Below, in pieces: positions 6,240 to 7,201 of a stretch of DNA of 7,201 nt. Position numbers and translations under genes: made by a program. Source of the stretch: Akkermansiaceae bacterium UBA5020 (GTDB lineage: Bacteria; Verrucomicrobiota; Verrucomicrobiia; Verrucomicrobiales; DEV007). The notes under the pieces are model-generated. The model saw only the letters and a program-made list of their open reading frames with translations. It ran no database searches and was not told where the DNA came from. Position 1 is the stretch's first letter, and each line of letters starts with the position of its first letter. The stretch lies in assembly GCA_002396885.1 (NCBI GenBank), contig DGXY01000094.1:68002-75202 (forward strand). Reading direction: 5' to 3'.

Positions 6240-7103
6240 TTATCGCGGAGCCCGTCCTGCCATCCACTTTCCCCGTCTCACGGTGGCGGCGAGGGGCAAC
6301 CCGGCGGCCGCGGCTTGGCGCGAAACGGAATCGGCCTGGGTGGCGAGGAAACCCGAGACGATGAGTTCGCCATCCGCGGCGAGGTGCGCCGGGAATCGCG
6401 GAAAAAGGACTTCGAGTAGGTCGCTGAAAAGGTTCGCGGCAATGAGATCGTAGGGATGCTCGGTCTCCGCCTCCATCAGAGCGACGGCGTCGCCCTCGAC
6501 AAAGTCGATGAGATCGGCCACCCCGTGGCGCACGGCGTTTTCCCGAGCGTAGATGAGGGCCATGCCATCGTTTTCCACCGCCACGACGCGGGTCGCGCCA
6601 AGCTTTGCCGCCGCGATCGCGAGGATCCCGCTGCCGCACCCGAGATCGAGGACACTCCAAAGCCGACCCCTTCGCGTCTTGGCAAAATCCGCGAGAAAGC
6701 GGAGGCATCCCGCCGTGGTGGGATGCCCTCCCGTCCCGAAAGCGAGCTGCGGGGGAAAGCTGAGGACAATGCGTCCCGGAGACTCACTGGCAAGGCGATC
6801 AATCACCGCAGGGTTCTCAGATCCGGTGACAAGGATCGAATCGCGCACCCGCAGCAACATTTCCTCTCCCAAACCCTGGGAAGGTTGCCACTGGGCGGGT
6901 GCCAGCGGATCGACCGAACCTCCGAAGCGGAAGAGGAGTTTTTCAGCTTCGTCCTCGGTCGTGGTGTAGACCGAAAGGACCCACCGACTCCTTTTCACCG
7001 ATTTTTCCACCACGTAGGAGATCTCTTCGGAGATGAAGCGATGCTCCCACTCGTCGAGCCGGTCTTCTGCGATGAACTTCGACCAGCGATAAACCGTCTC
7101 CAA
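6240..7103 (-). CDS. prmA: Ribosomal protein L11 methyltransferase PrmA
   Basis: PrmA is a cytoplasmic SAM-dependent enzyme that trimethylates lysines (and the N-terminus) of ribosomal protein L11. The 287-residue protein is of normal family length. The N-terminal substrate-recognition domain (about 1-110) is divergent. The Rossmann methyltransferase domain has AFGTGGHPTT (121-130, usually FGTGTHPTT, so Thr is replaced by Gly), LDLGCGSGILAIAAAKLGA (152-170, SAM motif I), AVEND (175-179, acidic residue for the SAM ribose) and LIAANLFSDLL (220-230, standing for the usual ANIL motif). The start is TTG at 7103: GGAGG (complement of 7111-7115) sits 7 nt upstream and the resulting N-terminus (METVYRWSKF) resembles related PrmA starts. 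It follows tRNA-Gly by about 40 nt on the same strand and may share its transcript. The gap after its stop holds the PIN/TRAM promoter, and no terminator hairpin is evident there. Another SAM-dependent protein methyltransferase is a remote alternative. Confidence 0.92.
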   Translation of the reverse strand: METVYRWSKFIAEDRLDEWEHRFISEEISYVVEKSVKRSRWVLSVYTTTEDEAEKLLFRFGGSVDPLAPAQWQPSQGLGEEMLLRVRDSILVTGSENPAVIDRLASESPGRIVLSFPPQLAFGTGGHPTTAGCLRFLADFAKTRRGRLWSVLDLGCGSGILAIAAAKLGATRVVAVENDGMALIYARENAVRHGVADLIDFVEGDAVALMEAETEHPYDLIAANLFSDLLEVLFPRFPAHLAADGELIVSGFLATQADSVSRQAAAAGLPLAATVRRGKWMAGRAPR

Positions 7104-7110
7104 GGCAGGA

Positions 7111-7115
7111 CCTCC
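7111..7115 (-). promoter_or_regulatory. Shine-Dalgarno site deciding the TTG start of prmA
   Basis: GGAGG on the - strand lies 7 nt before TTG (7101-7103). It is the only clear Shine-Dalgarno sequence in front of any start in the window and supports the non-ATG start of prmA. Confidence 0.75.
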
Positions 7116-7142
7116 GCGAAACCTGGTGATTGAAAAGAAAAT

Positions 7143-7201
7143 TGGAGCGGGTGATGAGATTCGAACTCACGACATCAACCTTGGCAAGGTTGCGCTCTAC
7201 C
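7143..7201 (-). tRNA. tRNA-Gly (anticodon GCC), 3' part; 5' end outside window
   Basis: On the - strand the window edge enters the D-arm (GGTAGAGC). Next comes an anticodon arm with stem CAACC/GGTTG and loop TTGCCAA, giving anticodon GCC at 7183-7185, which reads glycine GGC/GGU codons. A 5-nt variable loop and the T-arm GTGAG-TTCGAAT-CTCAT follow. The 3' acceptor strand CACCCGC is followed by discriminator T and an encoded CCA (complement of 7143-7145). The 5' acceptor strand, predicted GCGGGTG, lies beyond the window. All visible arms pair, so it looks functional. prmA starts about 40 nt downstream. Confidence 0.95.

Noticed and set aside
5192..6364. 390-codon + strand open frame across the PIN/TRAM gene and the end of prmA
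   Set aside because: It runs antisense to two recognised genes and across the promoter gap, with no motif of its own.

Overview
The window is GC-rich, gene-dense bacterial chromosome. The best taxonomic clue is a neighbouring pair of genes for a DUF1549/DUF1553 (PSCyt2/PSD1) protein and a DUF1501 protein. These families are strongly expanded in the Planctomycetes-Verrucomicrobia group. With an ordinary housekeeping background (glycogen branching enzyme, PrmA, YacL-like PIN/TRAM protein, tRNA-Gly), a Verrucomicrobiota member is the most likely source. That assignment is inference, not proof.

Layout from left to right. On the + strand, positions 1-741 hold the C-terminal third of a 1,4-alpha-glucan branching enzyme (glgB), cut by the window start. 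Everything else is on the - strand, so glgB converges on the rest, and a hairpin at 762-787 separates the two directions. Reading the - strand in its own direction (right to left): the 3' part of a tRNA-Gly(GCC), prmA (TTG start with a clear Shine-Dalgarno), a consensus TATAAT promoter, a membrane-anchored PIN/TRAM protein, a secreted PSCyt2/PSD1 protein with a CxxCH motif, a Tat-signal DUF1501 protein, and a small glycine-zipper lipoprotein.

How they may work together. The PSCyt2/PSD1 and DUF1501 genes are 62 nt apart, or overlap by 4 nt if an upstream GTG is used, and form a clear exported two-protein unit of unknown biochemical role. PrmA, tRNA-Gly and possibly the PIN/TRAM protein belong to translation or RNA metabolism. 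GlgB belongs to glycogen storage. The lipoprotein is a cell-envelope protein. No mobile element, CRISPR array or defence module is visible, and no stretch over 300 bases lacks a gene.

No clearly new system stands out. The most interesting items are the PSCyt2/PSD1-DUF1501 pair with its unusual insertions, an uninterrupted nine-glycine zipper in the lipoprotein, and the absence of Shine-Dalgarno sequences at most starts.
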